In this document: positions 29,601 to 41,167 of the stretch, in pieces
Numbering within the stretch: position 1 is the stretch's first letter
Layout: every line of letters begins with the position of its first letter
Assembly: GCA_938092015.1 (NCBI GenBank)
Contig: CALKOT010000066.1
Location: 1-64,000 of the forward strand
Origin: an uncultured Paracoccaceae bacterium
GTDB taxonomy: Bacteria > Pseudomonadota > Alphaproteobacteria > Rhodobacterales > Rhodobacteraceae
Direction of reading: 5' to 3'
Length of the DNA: 64,000 nucleotides
The notes under the pieces: model-generated
Database searches by the model: none
What the model was told of the DNA's origin: nothing
The model's input: only the letters and a program-made list of their open reading frames with translations
Made by a program: the position numbers and the translations under genes

Positions 29601-29628
29601 GTGGGGCCGGCGCCATGCGCCAGCCCCG
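29601..29628 (-). terminator. Hairpin between rpsB and tsf
   Basis: On the minus strand GGGGCTGGCGC, a short loop and GCGCCGGCCCC form a strong stem with one bulge or mismatch, about 10 bases after the rpsB stop. It lacks a long T-run and may reduce rather than stop readthrough into tsf. Confidence 0.4.
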
Positions 29629-29633
29629 AATGA

Positions 29634-30431
29634 TCAGCTTGCAGGTGCTTCTGCAGCGGCTTCAGTAGGCGCTTCTTCAGCAACGGCTTCTTCCATGACA
29701 GGCTCTTCAGCTTCGCCAATGTCGAAACCAGCCTGGCCCATGCCAGCGGCCATGCCGTCCAGCGCAGCCGAAGCGGCCAGATCGCAGTACAGCATAATCG
29801 CACGTGCAGCGTCGTCATTACCTGGGATCGGGTAGTCAACGCCAACTGGGTTAGAGTTGGTGTCCAGAACCGCAACCACTGGAATACCCAGTTTGTTCGC
29901 TTCAGCAATCGCCAGCGCTTCTTTGTTGGTGTCGATTACGAAGATCAGGTCAGGGACACCGCCCATTTCGCGGATGCCGCCAAGGGATGCGTTAAGCTTT
30001 TCACGCTCACGTTCGCGTTGCAGACGCTCTTTCTTGGTGAAGCCTTCAGCTTCGCCGGAAGACAGTATCTCGTCGAGTTTCTTCAGACGAGAGATCGAAT
30101 TGGAAACCGTTTTCCAGTTGGTGAGCGTACCGCCCAGCCAACGGTGGTTCATGTAGTACTGCGCAGAACGCTCTGCAGCGTCGGCCAGCGCTTTTTGCGC
30201 CTGGCGTTTGGTGCCGACGAACAGGATGCGGCCGCCTTTGGCGACTGTCTCACGGACGGCGTTCAGCGCTGCATCGAGCAGCGGAACCGTCTGAGTGAGA
30301 TCCATAATGTGGATGCCATTACGGTCGCCATAGATGTACTGGCCCATGCGGGGATTCCAGCGGTGTGTCTGGTGACCAAAGTGAACGCCTGCTTCCAGCA
30401 GCTGACGCATAGTGAATTCGGGCAATGCCAT
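29634..30431 (-). CDS. rpsB: 30S ribosomal protein S2
   Basis: A 265-residue small-subunit protein. The start [20 protein letters not shown] is the alphaproteobacterial S2 N-terminus; [29 protein letters not shown] and the C-terminal [15 protein letters not shown] block follow. The last 45 residues form an acidic Ala/Glu tail usual in this group. AAAGGAAAATGGC gives the ribosome-binding site. It leads the rpsB-tsf operon. Confidence 0.96.
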   Translation of the reverse strand: MALPEFTMRQLLEAGVHFGHQTHRWNPRMGQYIYGDRNGIHIMDLTQTVPLLDAALNAVRETVAKGGRILFVGTKRQAQKALADAAERSAQYYMNHRWLGGTLTNWKTVSNSISRLKKLDEILSSGEAEGFTKKERLQREREREKLNASLGGIREMGGVPDLIFVIDTNKEALAIAEANKLGIPVVAVLDTNSNPVGVDYPIPGNDDAARAIMLYCDLAASAALDGMAAGMGQAGFDIGEAEEPVMEEAVAEEAPTEAAAEAPAS

Positions 30432-30546
30432 GCCATTTTCCTTTTCCGGTTTCGCCTCTGCGGGGGCGAGGGATCTCTCCCAACCGGCGGACGTCCAGGG
30501 ATGTCTCCCCTATCAGCCCAACCCCGCATGTGGATTTCGTGCGCGG

Positions 30547-30575
30547 TGAATAGACCAGTGACGCGGGCGGCGCAA
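30547..30575 (-). promoter_or_regulatory. Probable rpsB promoter
   Basis: On the minus strand TTGCGC (30570-30575) and TATTCA (30547-30552) are separated by 17 bases, about 115 bases upstream of rpsB. The leader between them contains GGGAGA/TCTCCC-type dyads (about 30470-30512) that might fold for S2 autoregulation, which I cannot verify. Confidence 0.5.
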
Positions 30576-30585
30576 TAGCTTTGCT

Positions 30586-30913
30586 TTGCCTTACCTTAAC
30601 ACCACAAAAATCTGCGATAGCATCGAATCTATCCGTTTTAGTTATTTATCTAAAATAAGCCCTATTTTATCGATACTATGTCCATTAAGCTCATATAAAG
30701 TGAGGTTTATAGAACGTATTTTCCATTTTTTGCGCCAAAAATGGGATTATTTTCAAGACAAATTCAATGAAAATGGCCTAAACGGTTCGGTATAAATCGA
30801 TGTGCGGTGTGGGAGATTCCGCCCATCAGGACGATTTTTGTAGTTGCGTACCTTGGGTAAGCGCCGCGCTGTGGGACTGTTTGTCTGCGCGGACACACAT
30901 GCGAGGGAATACA
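30586..30913. other. AT-rich region upstream of the RTX gene
   Basis: About 30586-30795 is strikingly richer in A and T than the rest of the window (for example ATTTATCTAAAATAAGCCCTATTTTATCG split over a longer run). No convincing gene is present. It is a likely promoter and silencer region for the large secreted protein that starts at 30914; GCGAGGGAATACA precedes its ATG. Confidence 0.5.
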
Positions 30914-31958
30914 ATGGCGAACCTTAGAAGCTTTACGGGCTTTCTGGCACTTGACGTGTTGGGCGCCCAATCAATCGTCATTGGCGACAGTTTTGTCTTC
31001 CCCCCCCTCAAACGAGTTGGACATCCTGATTCAGGACGGCGACGCCCTGCTTGAAGGTGATACCGGAACCGACGAACAGTCAGCGAACCCGCAGGGTGAT
31101 CAGATCGGCTTTGTCACCAACAGCGATGGCGAAGCATTGTTGGACGGTGTGGAAGTCTACGTTGAAAGCTCTTTCAACTTTACGCTGGACGGGGCCGGGT
31201 CCTTCACCGGCTACATCATTGAAAGCGAAGTCAGCGGGCAAAGTTTTGTTGTTCTGCCGCCGAACTTCGCCGCAGGCACCATTGCTGTCACATCCGTCGA
31301 CGACGCAGTCGCAAGCGTGTCGTATGACAACTTAGGTTCCGGTGACGAAGATATTAGTCAGAACGATTTCGCCAATCTCGATTTCAGCGCCGCCGACACC
31401 ATCACCGGCGGCGGCGGCGATGTCATCTTCGGTAATGCAGGCGGCGATACGGTAGATGGTGGCGCTGGCGCTGGCGCTGACAATATCCGTGGTGACAGCG
31501 GCGAGGATGGAACGACCGCTGTTCGGGAATCTTTCAACTGGCCGGACCTTGGCCTGGCGAACGGGAACACAGTTCCCAACAACGTAGACGGCATTGATCA
31601 GGACACCGGCAACATTACGGTGAACCTCGATTACACCGAACTCGGCCGTTTCGATGATTTTGAATTCCGCAACGATGCGACTCAGAACACAGCTGGAATC
31701 GACACCGGCGGCGAAGCGATTGGCAACAATGTCGGCTTCCTTCTGGGGGACGACACCTCACCTGCGGGTGACACAGTCAGCGTCGATCTGAACTTTTCCG
31801 CCAACGCGGCCGGGTTCGAGGACGAAGTTCGCAATGTTCAGTTCCGGATCAACGATGTCGATGACTCTTCCTGGCGCGATATTATTGAAATAAACGCTTT
31901 CGACACCAACGGTGATCCTGTCCACGTTGTTCTTATTGCAGGTCAGGATACCCTTCTG

Positions 31959-31989
<31 letters not shown>

Positions 31990-34979
31990 GCGTGAACGGC
32001 TTTGATACGGCGACCGCGATTGATGGCACAGGCAATGGTCAACCCTCCGGTGTTGACAACTCTCTGTTTGTCGAGATCCCCGGCCCGGTGTCGCGGATCA
32101 CGATCGACTACGGCAACCTGGAAACCAACGGTCAACGCGTCGACATAACCGACATCTTCTTTGACGCGGTGCCAACCGCCATCGCCAACCTTGAAACAGG
32201 CGATGACAGCCTTCTCGGCGGCGCCGGCGACGATACGATTTTTGGCGAAGCTGGCGAAGATACGATCGATGGCGGCACGGACGATGACAGCGTTGAGGGC
32301 GGCGCCAATGATGACCTGCTGGTCATCAACGACGATTTTGGTAACGACACCATCACCGCAGGCGACGGCGATGATCTGGTTCAGCTGACCGACAACTTCG
32401 ACAACGACACGATCGTAGGCGGTGAAGGCGGCGAGACGAACGGCGATACGCTGGATGGGGCAACCCTGACAAACAGCGCTGTCGTCACCTTCATCGACGA
32501 AGAAGAAGGTACACGGTTGTTGGCGGCGATACCGCGACCTTCTCGGAAATCGAAGTTCTCAACACCGGCCTTGGCAATGACCTGATCTTTGGCGGCGGCG
32601 ATACTGTTGGAATCGAGGTCAACACCAACGAAGGCAACGACGCTGTCTTTGGTGGCATTGGCGACGATATCGTTAACCTTGGCGACGGCGACGACACGCT
32701 GAGCCTTGCCAACAACTTCGGCAATGACACTGTCACGGGTGGCGAAGGCGATGAGACGAACGGCGACATTCTGACCGCTTCGGGCGTCACAACAGACATC
32801 ACGCTGACCTTTGATGCGAATGAACAGGGCGATCTGTCCAGCGAAGGCGACACTGTCGAGTTTTCCGAAATTGAGCGCTTCGTCACCGGCTCGGGTGACG
32901 ACACGGTGGATGCGTCGGCTACAGATAACGGCGTACAGGTTTCAACCGGCGCAGGCGCTGACAGCGTCCTTGGCGGCGACGGTGGCGATACTCTGGATAC
33001 AGGCGCGGGCGACGACACCGTCAATGGCGGCCTTGGCGATGACAGCATCACTGGCGGCGATGGCTACGATGAACTGCAGATCACCGACCAGTTTGGCGAT
33101 AATACGATCATCGGCGGCGAAGGCGGCGAAACGAATGGCGACACGCTGGCAGGCGGCGGCCTGACCGAAGACGTCACCGTCACCTTTAACAATGACGGCG
33201 AAAGCGGCACGGTAACGAACCCGGGCGGCGACAGCGCGCAGTTCTCGGAAATTGAGGCGGTTGAGACGGGTTCAGGCGACGATACCATCGACGCCTCTGG
33301 TTCTCCTGTCGGTGTCAACGTCGACTCTGGGGCAGGCACAGACACCATTACCGGCGGCACAGGCGATGATACATTCGCAGCTGGCGCTGGTGACGACACC
33401 ATAGCAGCAGGCGCGGGCGCTGACAGTATCACTGCTGGCGATGGCGACGATGACATCCAACTGACTGACAACTTCGGTGACGATACGATCATCGGCGGCG
33501 AAGGCGGTGAGACGAATGGCGATGAAATCGATGCTTCAGCCGTAACTGAGCCGTTGAATGTCTTCTTCGATGGCGATGAGCAGGGCACAATCACGGGCGA
33601 CAACACCGGCGATCAGGCCAACTTCGAAGAGATTGAGGAAATCACCACCGGTTCAGGTGACGACACCGTAAACGCAGCGGCGGACACACAGGGCGTTACG
33701 ATTAGCACCGGTGCGGGTGCAGACACGGTCCTCGGCGGTCAGGGCGGCGATACGCTGAACACCGGAACTGGCCAGGACACGGTTAATGGCGGCGCAGGTG
33801 ATGACAGCATTAATGCTGGCGACGACGAAGACACGATCCAGCTGACTGATGGCTTCGGTGACTACACGATTGCTGGCGGCGAAGGCGGCAACGACGACGA
33901 TACGTTGGCTGGCGGCGCACTGACCGAAGCGGTCACTGTTACGTTCAACAACGACGACGAGTCCGGCACAGTCACCAACCCCGGTGGCGACTCCGCGACG
34001 TTTACTGAGGTCGAAGCTGTTGAGACCGGATCGGGCGCAGATACATTCGACGGTTCAGCCTCAACTGGCGGGATCAACGTCGATTCAGGCGCTGGCGATG
34101 ATACCATGTCCGGTGGGTTGGGCGACGATACACTGGCCGCTGGCGAAGGCGCAGATACAGTCAACGGCGGCGCGGGTGCAGACAGCATCACGGGCGGCGG
34201 TGACGACGACCTACTGCAAATCACTGACGGCTTTGGCAACGACATGATTGTCGGCGGTGAAACCAACTAGACCAATGGCGACATCCTTGATGGCGATGCA
34301 TTGACCGAGGATGTCACAGTCACCTTCGCTGATGATGAAAGCGGTACGGTCACCAATCCGGGTGGCGACTGCGCTGGGTTCTCGGAAATCGAAGCGGTCG
34401 CAACCGGTTCCGGCGATGATACAATCGACGCGACAAACTCTACCGGTGGCGTAAATGTCGATGCAGGCGCAGGCCTTGATACCATTGCAGGTGGGCTTGG
34501 CGCTGACAGCATTGACGGCGGCGAAGGCAATGACAGCCTGTTGGGCGGCGCTGGCGATGACACCATTGTTGGTGGCGACGGCGCAGACACAATAGACGGC
34601 GGCGAGGATGATGATTTCCTCACCGGCGGCGACGAAGATGACCTGTTCATCTACATGGCCGGTAACGGTGATGACACGATCTCTGACTTCAACTTCGGCA
34701 ACACCGGCGCGCTTGGCGACGGCGATCCGACGAACAACGATTTCATCGATCTGACCGACTTCTACACCAACCTGACCGAAGCGCGTGCCGACATTGCCGA
34801 TGACGGCATCCTGAACCAGTCGGTTGGTGATTTCGGGGACAACACAGCGTTGGACGGTTCGATCACCTTGGCGGGCGTCACCCCGGGCGGCCTGACATCG
34901 GACAATACCGGTCTGGCTAATGAGGCTGGCGACTTCCCGCATATCGTGCAGGGGCGCAGATGGCGGCGCAGGCGTCAAT

Positions 34980-35460
34980 CAGGACGGCGACAACATCTTT
35001 GATGACGGTCGGTTCTACGTTGAGTTCATCGACAACACCGGTCCGACAACGCAGTTGTCTGATCTCGGCTTTGACACGATGGACGGCTCGCTCGGCACCG
35101 CCATACCGTATAACGCTGGCATAACTGACGATCTGGACATTACCAACCAGACCGGAACATTTGGCAATGACGGAACCGAGTTTGGCGCTCGCGTCACCAC
35201 GACGCTGGATGTCGCGGTAGGTGGCACCTACACGTTAACGACAACGCCCGATGATGGCTCGATCCTGTTCATCAATGTTACACAGGTCGTCAACAATGAT
35301 GGTCTTCATGCGTCGCAAACGGCGTCGGACACCATCGACTTGGATCCTGGCCAATTCGAGATCACGGTTCTGTACTTTGAGAATGGCGGCATCGAAAACC
35401 TGTCGGCCACGATCAGCGGCCCTCATACTGGCAATACGCCGCTTTCACTGAACGACCCGG
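34980..35460 (+). other. PA14 domain within the RTX gene
   Basis: This part encodes FYVEFIDNTGPTTQLSDLGF, then DVAVGGTYTLTTTPDDGSIL, FINVTQVVNNDGLHASQ and FENGGIENLSATISGP, in the order typical of the PA14 beta-barrel. PA14 domains often bind carbohydrate, so adhesion to a glycan is a reasonable inference for the intact protein. Confidence 0.65.
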
Positions 35461-36944
35461 CGATCAATGTTCGCGCCAATGCAGGCGCTGAGACAGTTTC
35501 GGGCGGCGCAGGCGAAGACACATTCCTCGGCGGCGAAGGCGACGACGTTTTGTTTGGCGACGAGGATCAGGACGTGTTCCTGATGACCAACGGCTTTGAC
35601 AGCGACACGATCACCGGCGGTGAGGGCGGTACTGATAGCGACAGCATCGACGGGTCCGCACTGTCGAGTGGCGTCAACGTGGTTTATTCCGGCGATGAGG
35701 TGGGCACTTTCTCTGACCCATTCGACACGGCGATCTTCTCTGAGATTGAAAACCTGACCCTCACAGCTCAGGACGATACGCTGGACGCGACGAACGACAC
35801 TGTTGGCGTAAATGTGTTGGCTGGCTCTGGCGATGACAGTCTTCTGGGCGGCTCTGGCGGTGACACCATCGCTGGCGAGGCTGGTCAGGATACACTTGCT
35901 GGCGAGGCTGGCGCAGACAGTCTGACCGGCGGCGATGATCAGGACACGTTCATTCTGAATGACCGGTTCGGCGACGACACGATTGTCGGCGGCGAAGGCG
36001 GCGTAGATCAAGACGATCTCGATGGCTCTGGCCTGACCGAAAACGTGACCGTCACTTACAATGGCGACGGTGAAAGCGGCACAGTTACGAACCCGGGAGG
36101 CGACACCGCCCAGTTCGCTGAGATTGAGCGTACGATCACGGGCTCTGGCGATGATACAATCGACGGCTCCGGCGCCAACAACGGCTTCAACGTCACTACT
36201 GGCGCTGGCGATGACACCATCACCGGCGGCGCCGGGAACGACGTTATCGCGGCCGGCGAAGGCACTGAGGCTATCGGCGCAGGCGATGGTGATGACCTTA
36301 TCCAACTCACCGGCGTGTTTGGCGCCGATGTCATCGTTGGCGGCGAAGGCGACGAGGATAACGGCGGCGACACGGTCAGCGGCGCGACGCTGACAGAAGA
36401 AGTTGTCATAACCTTCTCAGGCGATGAGGCTGGCAACTTCGTAAGCCAGGACGGCAACGGCAACGCAATCTTCGCCCAAATCGAAACGGTTGAAACCGGT
36501 CTCGGCGATGACACGGTCGACGCCACGCTGGACACGACTGGCGTCACGATCATCACCAATGAAGGCGAAGACGTCATCATCGGCGGCGCGGGCGATGACA
36601 GCATCGACGCAGGCGACGATGAAGACACCATCATCTTCGGCCAGAACGACACGGTTCCGGGCGGCGCGGGCGCGGATGAGTTCATCATCCAGCCAACGAC
36701 CGGCGGCATGGGCGTCATCGGCGTTTTCGATCCATCGACCAATGTCGACAACACGGTCATCTACGACCCGCTGAACCCGCCAAACCAGGACGATAATGAT
36801 TTTGTCGATCTCAGTGGCTTCTTCAACAACATCAACGAGTTGCGCGCTGCGAACACGCCAAACGGCAACGGCGATGTTGTGCTGGATCTGGGCGATGGCT
36901 AGACACTGACATTTGTCGGCTTCAGCGATGTGACGTTGCTGAAC

Positions 36945-37533
36945 TTCGAGAACACCAATGTCGTCTGCTTTACGTGCGGCGCGATGATCCGCACGCCTGG
37001 TGGCAATGTGGCGCTAGAGGATCTGTCAGCAGGCGATCTGGTCAGCACGATGGACAGCGGCGCCCAGCCGATCCGTTGGATTGGTCGCCGCGCCCTCAGC
37101 GCCGGGATGCTGGACGCGACGCCGCGCCTGCGCCCGGTCAAGATCGCCAAAGGCGCGTTGGGTAACAGCCGTGATCTACTGGTCTCACCCCAGCACAGGA
37201 TGCTTCTGTCAGGTAACCGGGCTGAGATGCTGTTCGGCGTGGATGAGGTTCTTGCCTCCGCCAAGGATCTGATTGATGGCGACACAATCTACGGCGGCCC
37301 GTCGGATGATGTGGAATATTTTCCATATCCTGTTTGATGAGCATGAGATCATCTTTGCCGAGGATGCGCCAACCGAAAGCTTCCACCCCGGTCAGCAGGC
37401 GTTGAACACGACAACCAGACGGGCGCAGGCTGAGATCCTGGAAGTGTTCCCAGAGCTGGCCGCGGACTGCGATAACCGTCCGACGGCCCGTATGGTGCTG
37501 AAGTCGCATGAAGCCAAGGCGCTGGTAAGTTAA
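36945..37533 (+). other. Hint domain at the end of the RTX gene
   Basis: Sequence VVCFTCGAMIRTPGG starts a Hint (hedgehog/intein) module with the nucleophile-type Cys, followed by VALEDLSAGDLV, PIRWIGRR, DLLVSPQHRMLL and, after the T-run frameshift, ILFDEHEIIFAEDAPTESFHPG. This C-terminal module is common on Rhodobacterales RTX proteins and is thought to self-process. The upstream TAG at 36900 and the slip at 37319-37322 break it here. Confidence 0.75.
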
Positions 37534-37590
37534 AGCGCCGCATATTGGCTATCTTGTTTTTTTCGGGCGTGAGGATGATCCTAGCGCTCG

Positions 37591-38442
37591 ATGTCTGAAA
37601 CCCCACCTCTTTTCTGGTGCCTTGGCGGCGTTCTGGTCGACCATATCGGTCGAACCCATGCGCCCGTGCAAACTGGCCAGTCCAATCCTGGCGCAGCCCG
37701 GCTTACACCGGGCGGTGTTGCGTTGAACATTTCGCGGGCTCTCGCCAATGGCGGCGCGGACGTTGCGCTGATGTCCGCGGTTGGTCGTGACATAGGCGCT
37801 GAGCTGATCAAGGCGGCGCTGGACGCGGCCGGGATCGAAGATCAGATGATCCGAACCGACCATCCGACAGGGGCGTATCTCGCGATAGAAGACGCCAGCG
37901 GGGATCTTCACGCCGGGGTGTCGGACCTGACCGCGCTGGAAACTCTGCCAACCGATGCCATTGTCGCCCATCTGGCGCAGGCGCCTACCCACGCCCGGCT
38001 TGTGATCGACGCCAACCTGACCCCTGATCAACAGTTCAAAGCCGCCGCGCGGCCAGGATGGCTGGCGGCTGAGGCTGTCTCTGCGCCGAAAGCGCAACGC
38101 CTCATCCCCCTTCTTCCCAGTTTGAATGCACTGTTTTGCAACCTTAGTGAGGCTTCGGTGTTAGGCGCCTCCGCCGAAACGGCCAAGGACGCAGCCAAGG
38201 GACTGACCGGAAACACTGACGCCATCGTGTTCGTCACAAACGGACCTTGCCCTGCTGCAGTGGCCAAAGGCGACGAAGACTGGACGCTGCAACCACCAGC
38301 AATTCCGCCTGCATCTGTTACTGGCGCTGGTGATGCCTTCACCGCCGCCGCCCTCTTGGCGCTCGCGACTGACGCCACCCCTGAACAGGCGCTTGGCGCC
38401 GCTATCACCGCCGCATCCGCGCTTTTGGAGACATCATTGTGA
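37591..38442 (+). CDS. psuK: PfkB-family carbohydrate kinase, probable pseudouridine kinase
   Basis: A 283-residue ribokinase-like enzyme. It has LGGVLVDHIGR at the N-terminus, PGGVALNISRALANGGADVALMSAVG, and the PfkB signature with catalytic Asp VTGAGDAFTAAALLAL near residue 247. Specificity is inferred from the neighbour: its stop overlaps psuG by four bases, and such pairs degrade pseudouridine by phosphorylation and then cleavage to uracil and ribose 5-phosphate. Confidence 0.8.
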   Translation: MSETPPLFWCLGGVLVDHIGRTHAPVQTGQSNPGAARLTPGGVALNISRALANGGADVALMSAVGRDIGAELIKAALDAAGIEDQMIRTDHPTGAYLAIEDASGDLHAGVSDLTALETLPTDAIVAHLAQAPTHARLVIDANLTPDQQFKAAARPGWLAAEAVSAPKAQRLIPLLPSLNALFCNLSEASVLGASAETAKDAAKGLTGNTDAIVFVTNGPCPAAVAKGDEDWTLQPPAIPPASVTGAGDAFTAAALLALATDATPEQALGAAITAASALLETSL

Positions 38443-39341
38443 CCCTCCCCCTCACGTTTTCAGACGAAGCTGCGATGGCCCGCGCTGAAGGCCGCCCCAT
38501 TGTGGCGCTTGAAAGCACAATCATCAGCCACGGTCTGCCATGGCCAAAAAACCTTGAGGTCGCCCGGCAGGCCGAAGAAGAAATCCGCACTGCAGGCGCC
38601 ACACCTGCGACCATCGCCGTCGGTGGCGGTGAAATTCGTATCGGTTTGAAGAGGGAACAATTGCACGAACTTGCTTCAGCGGATGATGTCTGGAAGTTAA
38701 GTCGCGCTGACCTGCCTGTCGCCCTGTCGCAAGGCGCTTTGGGGGCAACAACTGTCGCCGCTACGATGATCTGTGCGCACCTGGCGGGCATTGAAGTGTT
38801 CGCAACCGGTGGCATCGGGGGCGTGCATCGGGGCGCCGAGGATGATTTTGATATTTCCGCGGATCTTGATGAATTCGCTAAAACCCCGGTCACCGTTGTC
38901 GCAGCTGGCGCCAAGGCCATTCTGGATCTTCCCAAAACGCTTGAAGCGTTGGAAACCCGCGGCGTGCCCGTCATTGGCTATCAGACAGAAGAACTCCCTG
39001 CCTTCTGGAGCCGTGAAAGTGGCCTGAAAGCCCCGTTAACCTTGAATTCAGGTGCTGAAGTCGCCGCAGCCCACAGAATGCGCGCCAAACTCGGTCTTTC
39101 CGGGGGACAACTGGTTGTAAACCCCGTTCCTGCGTCGGACGAAATTCCCGCGGCGGAGCTTGCCCCGCTGATCGATGCCGCCCTTGCCAAGGCGACGGCT
39201 GAAGGGATTGCCGGAAAGGCGGTCACGCCATTCCTGTTGGGTGAGATCGTCGCTGCCACCAAAGGCCGAAGCCTAGAGACCAACATCGCCCTTCTGCTCA
39301 ACAATTGCCGCGTTGCTGCAGAGATCGCAAAATCTATGTGA
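38439..39341 (+). CDS. psuG: Pseudouridine-5'-phosphate glycosidase
   Basis: A 300-residue enzyme that cleaves the C-C glycosidic bond of pseudouridine 5'-phosphate. Highly characteristic blocks are VALESTIISHGLPWPKNLEV, ATIAVGGGEIRIGL, TTVAATMICAHLAGIEVFAT and GGIGGVHRGAEDDFDIS, plus the C-terminal GKAVTPFLLGEI. The start is GTG at 38439 inside the psuK stop overlap. The length is normal for the family. Confidence 0.92.
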   Translation: MTLPLTFSDEAAMARAEGRPIVALESTIISHGLPWPKNLEVARQAEEEIRTAGATPATIAVGGGEIRIGLKREQLHELASADDVWKLSRADLPVALSQGALGATTVAATMICAHLAGIEVFATGGIGGVHRGAEDDFDISADLDEFAKTPVTVVAAGAKAILDLPKTLEALETRGVPVIGYQTEELPAFWSRESGLKAPLTLNSGAEVAAAHRMRAKLGLSGGQLVVNPVPASDEIPAAELAPLIDAALAKATAEGIAGKAVTPFLLGEIVAATKGRSLETNIALLLNNCRVAAEIAKSM

Positions 39342-39513
39342 GCAGGCGCCGATCCCGTTCACATGCACCCGGATCGCAATTATCGTTGCGCCCTGCAACG
39401 AAACCCTAATTTGGCAAGATTGCCTTAATCGTTTTGCAATCGACCCAAAGCATCAAATTCACTGCAATAGAATTTCGTCAGCAAAAACAACGGTTAGATC
39501 TGTTTCCTAAAGT

Positions 39514-39528
39514 TGGCATGCCCTTTGC
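39514..39528 (+). promoter_or_regulatory. Sigma54-type promoter
   Basis: TGGCATGCCCTTTGC matches the consensus TGGCAC-N5-TTGC at all but one position. GG and GC are separated by exactly 10 bases, as required for -24/-12 elements. Transcription would start near 39540. Confidence 0.55.
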
Positions 39529-39539
39529 GCACTTATGTT

Positions 39540-39720
39540 TGATCGCACTGGCGGGGAGTTAACACAGGGGTGTGTAAGTTCAGGTGGCGCCAGAGCGGTC
39601 ACCCAAAAGCGCAAAGATGCGCGAAAGCCGATAGGCAAATAGGAAACGATGCGATGGGCGGGGATGGGTGTCTCCGGGCTGAGCAAGCTACTGACGGGGG
39701 CGTTCAGCGACGCCCCCGTT
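39540..39720 (+). ncRNA. Candidate small RNA driven by the sigma54-type promoter
   Basis: About 180 bases between the -12 element and the terminator-like hairpin. No reading frame of note is present. GCGCAAAGATGCGC (about 39610-39623) is a clear local stem-loop, and the last 26 bases form a perfect hairpin. It does not match a family I can recall (not tmRNA, SRP RNA or 6S by inspection). Confidence 0.35.
39694..39719 (+). terminator. Strong hairpin, terminator-like
   Basis: ACGGGGGCGT (39694-39703), six-base loop, ACGCCCCCGT (39710-39719): a perfect 10-bp stem. It is followed by TGCTCTGTTT, only weakly T-rich. Confidence 0.55.
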
Positions 39721-39967
39721 GCTCTGTTTAAGCGTCCAGCCTAATCACCAACCTCCCGGTCATCCCAAGGCGGCGGCCTTGTCGTAGGGCGCTTTGTTTC
39801 ATGCGCCGCCGGGCAATTCTCAGCGTGTTTAACCGACGGCTTTTGGCGATGGTCGCCAGGTGCGTGCCGCCGAGTGATCAAAGCTGGACCAAACCCTACG
39901 GCGCCCTATCGTCGAGTGCCCAATCTGCTATCCTGAGCCAATCGAAACAACTTTGCACAGAGCTCTC

Positions 39968-41167
39968 ATGACAGCTGCCATCCCGAAATCGACACTGAAC
40001 GCCGCAATCCTCGCCGGGTGCCTTATCGCCTTTCTAAGCTTTGGTTTTGCCGCAACTTTTGGCGTCTTTCTGCAACCGATGAGCGCTGATTTGGGTTGGG
40101 GCCGTGAAATATTTTCGCTGTCCGTCGCCGTTCAACTGCTGGCATGGGGATTTACCCAGCCTTTCGCAGGCATGGCTGCTGATCGTTATGGCACGGCGCG
40201 CGTACTTGCATTTGGCGCACTGATGTCCGCGCTGGGATTTTTCTTGCGCGGCTGGATCGTTACGCCAGAGGTATTTATCGCGTCTGGCGTCATTGTGGGC
40301 ATGGGCACTGGCGCATGCTCGTTCCCCATTGTCATCGCGGCGCTTGGTAAAGTGGTCGATGACAAGCAGCGCAGTTATGTCATGGGGCTTGGTACTGCCG
40401 CCGCATCTTTTGGTATGTTCGCCGCCGCCCACGCATCTAACGCCATGATCGGGGCCTATGGCTGGCAGTTTTCCATCACGTTGATCAGTCTTAGTTTTCT
40501 AGCGATCCTGCCCTTTCTGGTCTTTATCGCCCGTGTGTCGAAACCCACTGCGCCATCTGGCCAACCCGGGGCCTTGACCGCAGCTATCAAGTCCGCCTTT
40601 GGCGACCGCAGTTTCGTTTGCCTGTTCTTTGGGTTTTTCGTCTGCGGCTTTCACGTCGCGTTCATTGGCACCCATCTGCCAGCCTATATTGACGACCTTG
40701 GATACGCCGCGCAGATCGGCGGTTGGTCACTGGCGTTGATTGGTCTGTTCAATGTCGCCGGGTCGTTTGCAACCGGGTGGGTTGGCCAAAACTGGTCAAT
40801 GCGCAACAGCCTCTCGGTTCTTTACACATCGCGGGCGATCGTTATTGCGATTTTCATCATGACCCCCGCTTCGCCTATGTCGATCCTGGTTTTTTCCGGG
40901 GTAATGGGTCTTTTGTGGCTTTCAACCGTGCCTTTGACCATGGCGCTGGTCGCCCACACTCAGGGTTTGAAATATCTTTCCACTCTGGCTGGCATGATCT
41001 TTCTAAGCCACCAGATCGGCAGCTTTACCGGCGCATGGCTGGGTGGGCGGATCTATGACATCTATGGGGACTACACGCCGATGTGGTGGGCTGCCGTCGG
41101 CTTCGGCTTGCTGGCCGCGATCATTCACATGCCAATCAGGGAAGAACGCAGCGCGCATGCTGCGTGA
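39968..41167 (+). CDS. MFS transporter (monocarboxylate/OFA-like)
   Basis: A 399-residue inner-membrane protein with about 12 hydrophobic segments. The first reads AAILAGCLIAFLSFGFAATFG; the loop after segment 2 carries FAGMAADRYGTARVL, an MFS motif A variant of the D-R-x-G type. WLGGRIYDIYGDY in the second half is the matching loop of the C-terminal half and is typical of monocarboxylate or oxalate/formate-type carriers. Substrate is unknown. ATG 39968 is chosen over an in-frame TTG at 39953. It is monocistronic. Confidence 0.8.
   Translation: MTAAIPKSTLNAAILAGCLIAFLSFGFAATFGVFLQPMSADLGWGREIFSLSVAVQLLAWGFTQPFAGMAADRYGTARVLAFGALMSALGFFLRGWIVTPEVFIASGVIVGMGTGACSFPIVIAALGKVVDDKQRSYVMGLGTAAASFGMFAAAHASNAMIGAYGWQFSITLISLSFLAILPFLVFIARVSKPTAPSGQPGALTAAIKSAFGDRSFVCLFFGFFVCGFHVAFIGTHLPAYIDDLGYAAQIGGWSLALIGLFNVAGSFATGWVGQNWSMRNSLSVLYTSRAIVIAIFIMTPASPMSILVFSGVMGLLWLSTVPLTMALVAHTQGLKYLSTLAGMIFLSHQIGSFTGAWLGGRIYDIYGDYTPMWWAAVGFGLLAAIIHMPIREERSAHAA

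Larger units (their letters stand above)
39342..39967. other. 626-base intergenic region with candidate small transcript
   Basis: No protein gene is convincing. It contains a sigma54-like promoter (39514-39528), a stretch with several dyads, and a strong hairpin ending at 39719. From 39730 to 39967 it should hold the promoter of the MFS gene; nothing else is recognised. Confidence 0.5.

Noticed and set aside
33064-36760. Minus-strand frames opposite the RTX gene
   Set aside because: Low-complexity SSP/PAP sequence that is the reverse reading of GD-rich repeats. The plus strand shows real RTX motifs.
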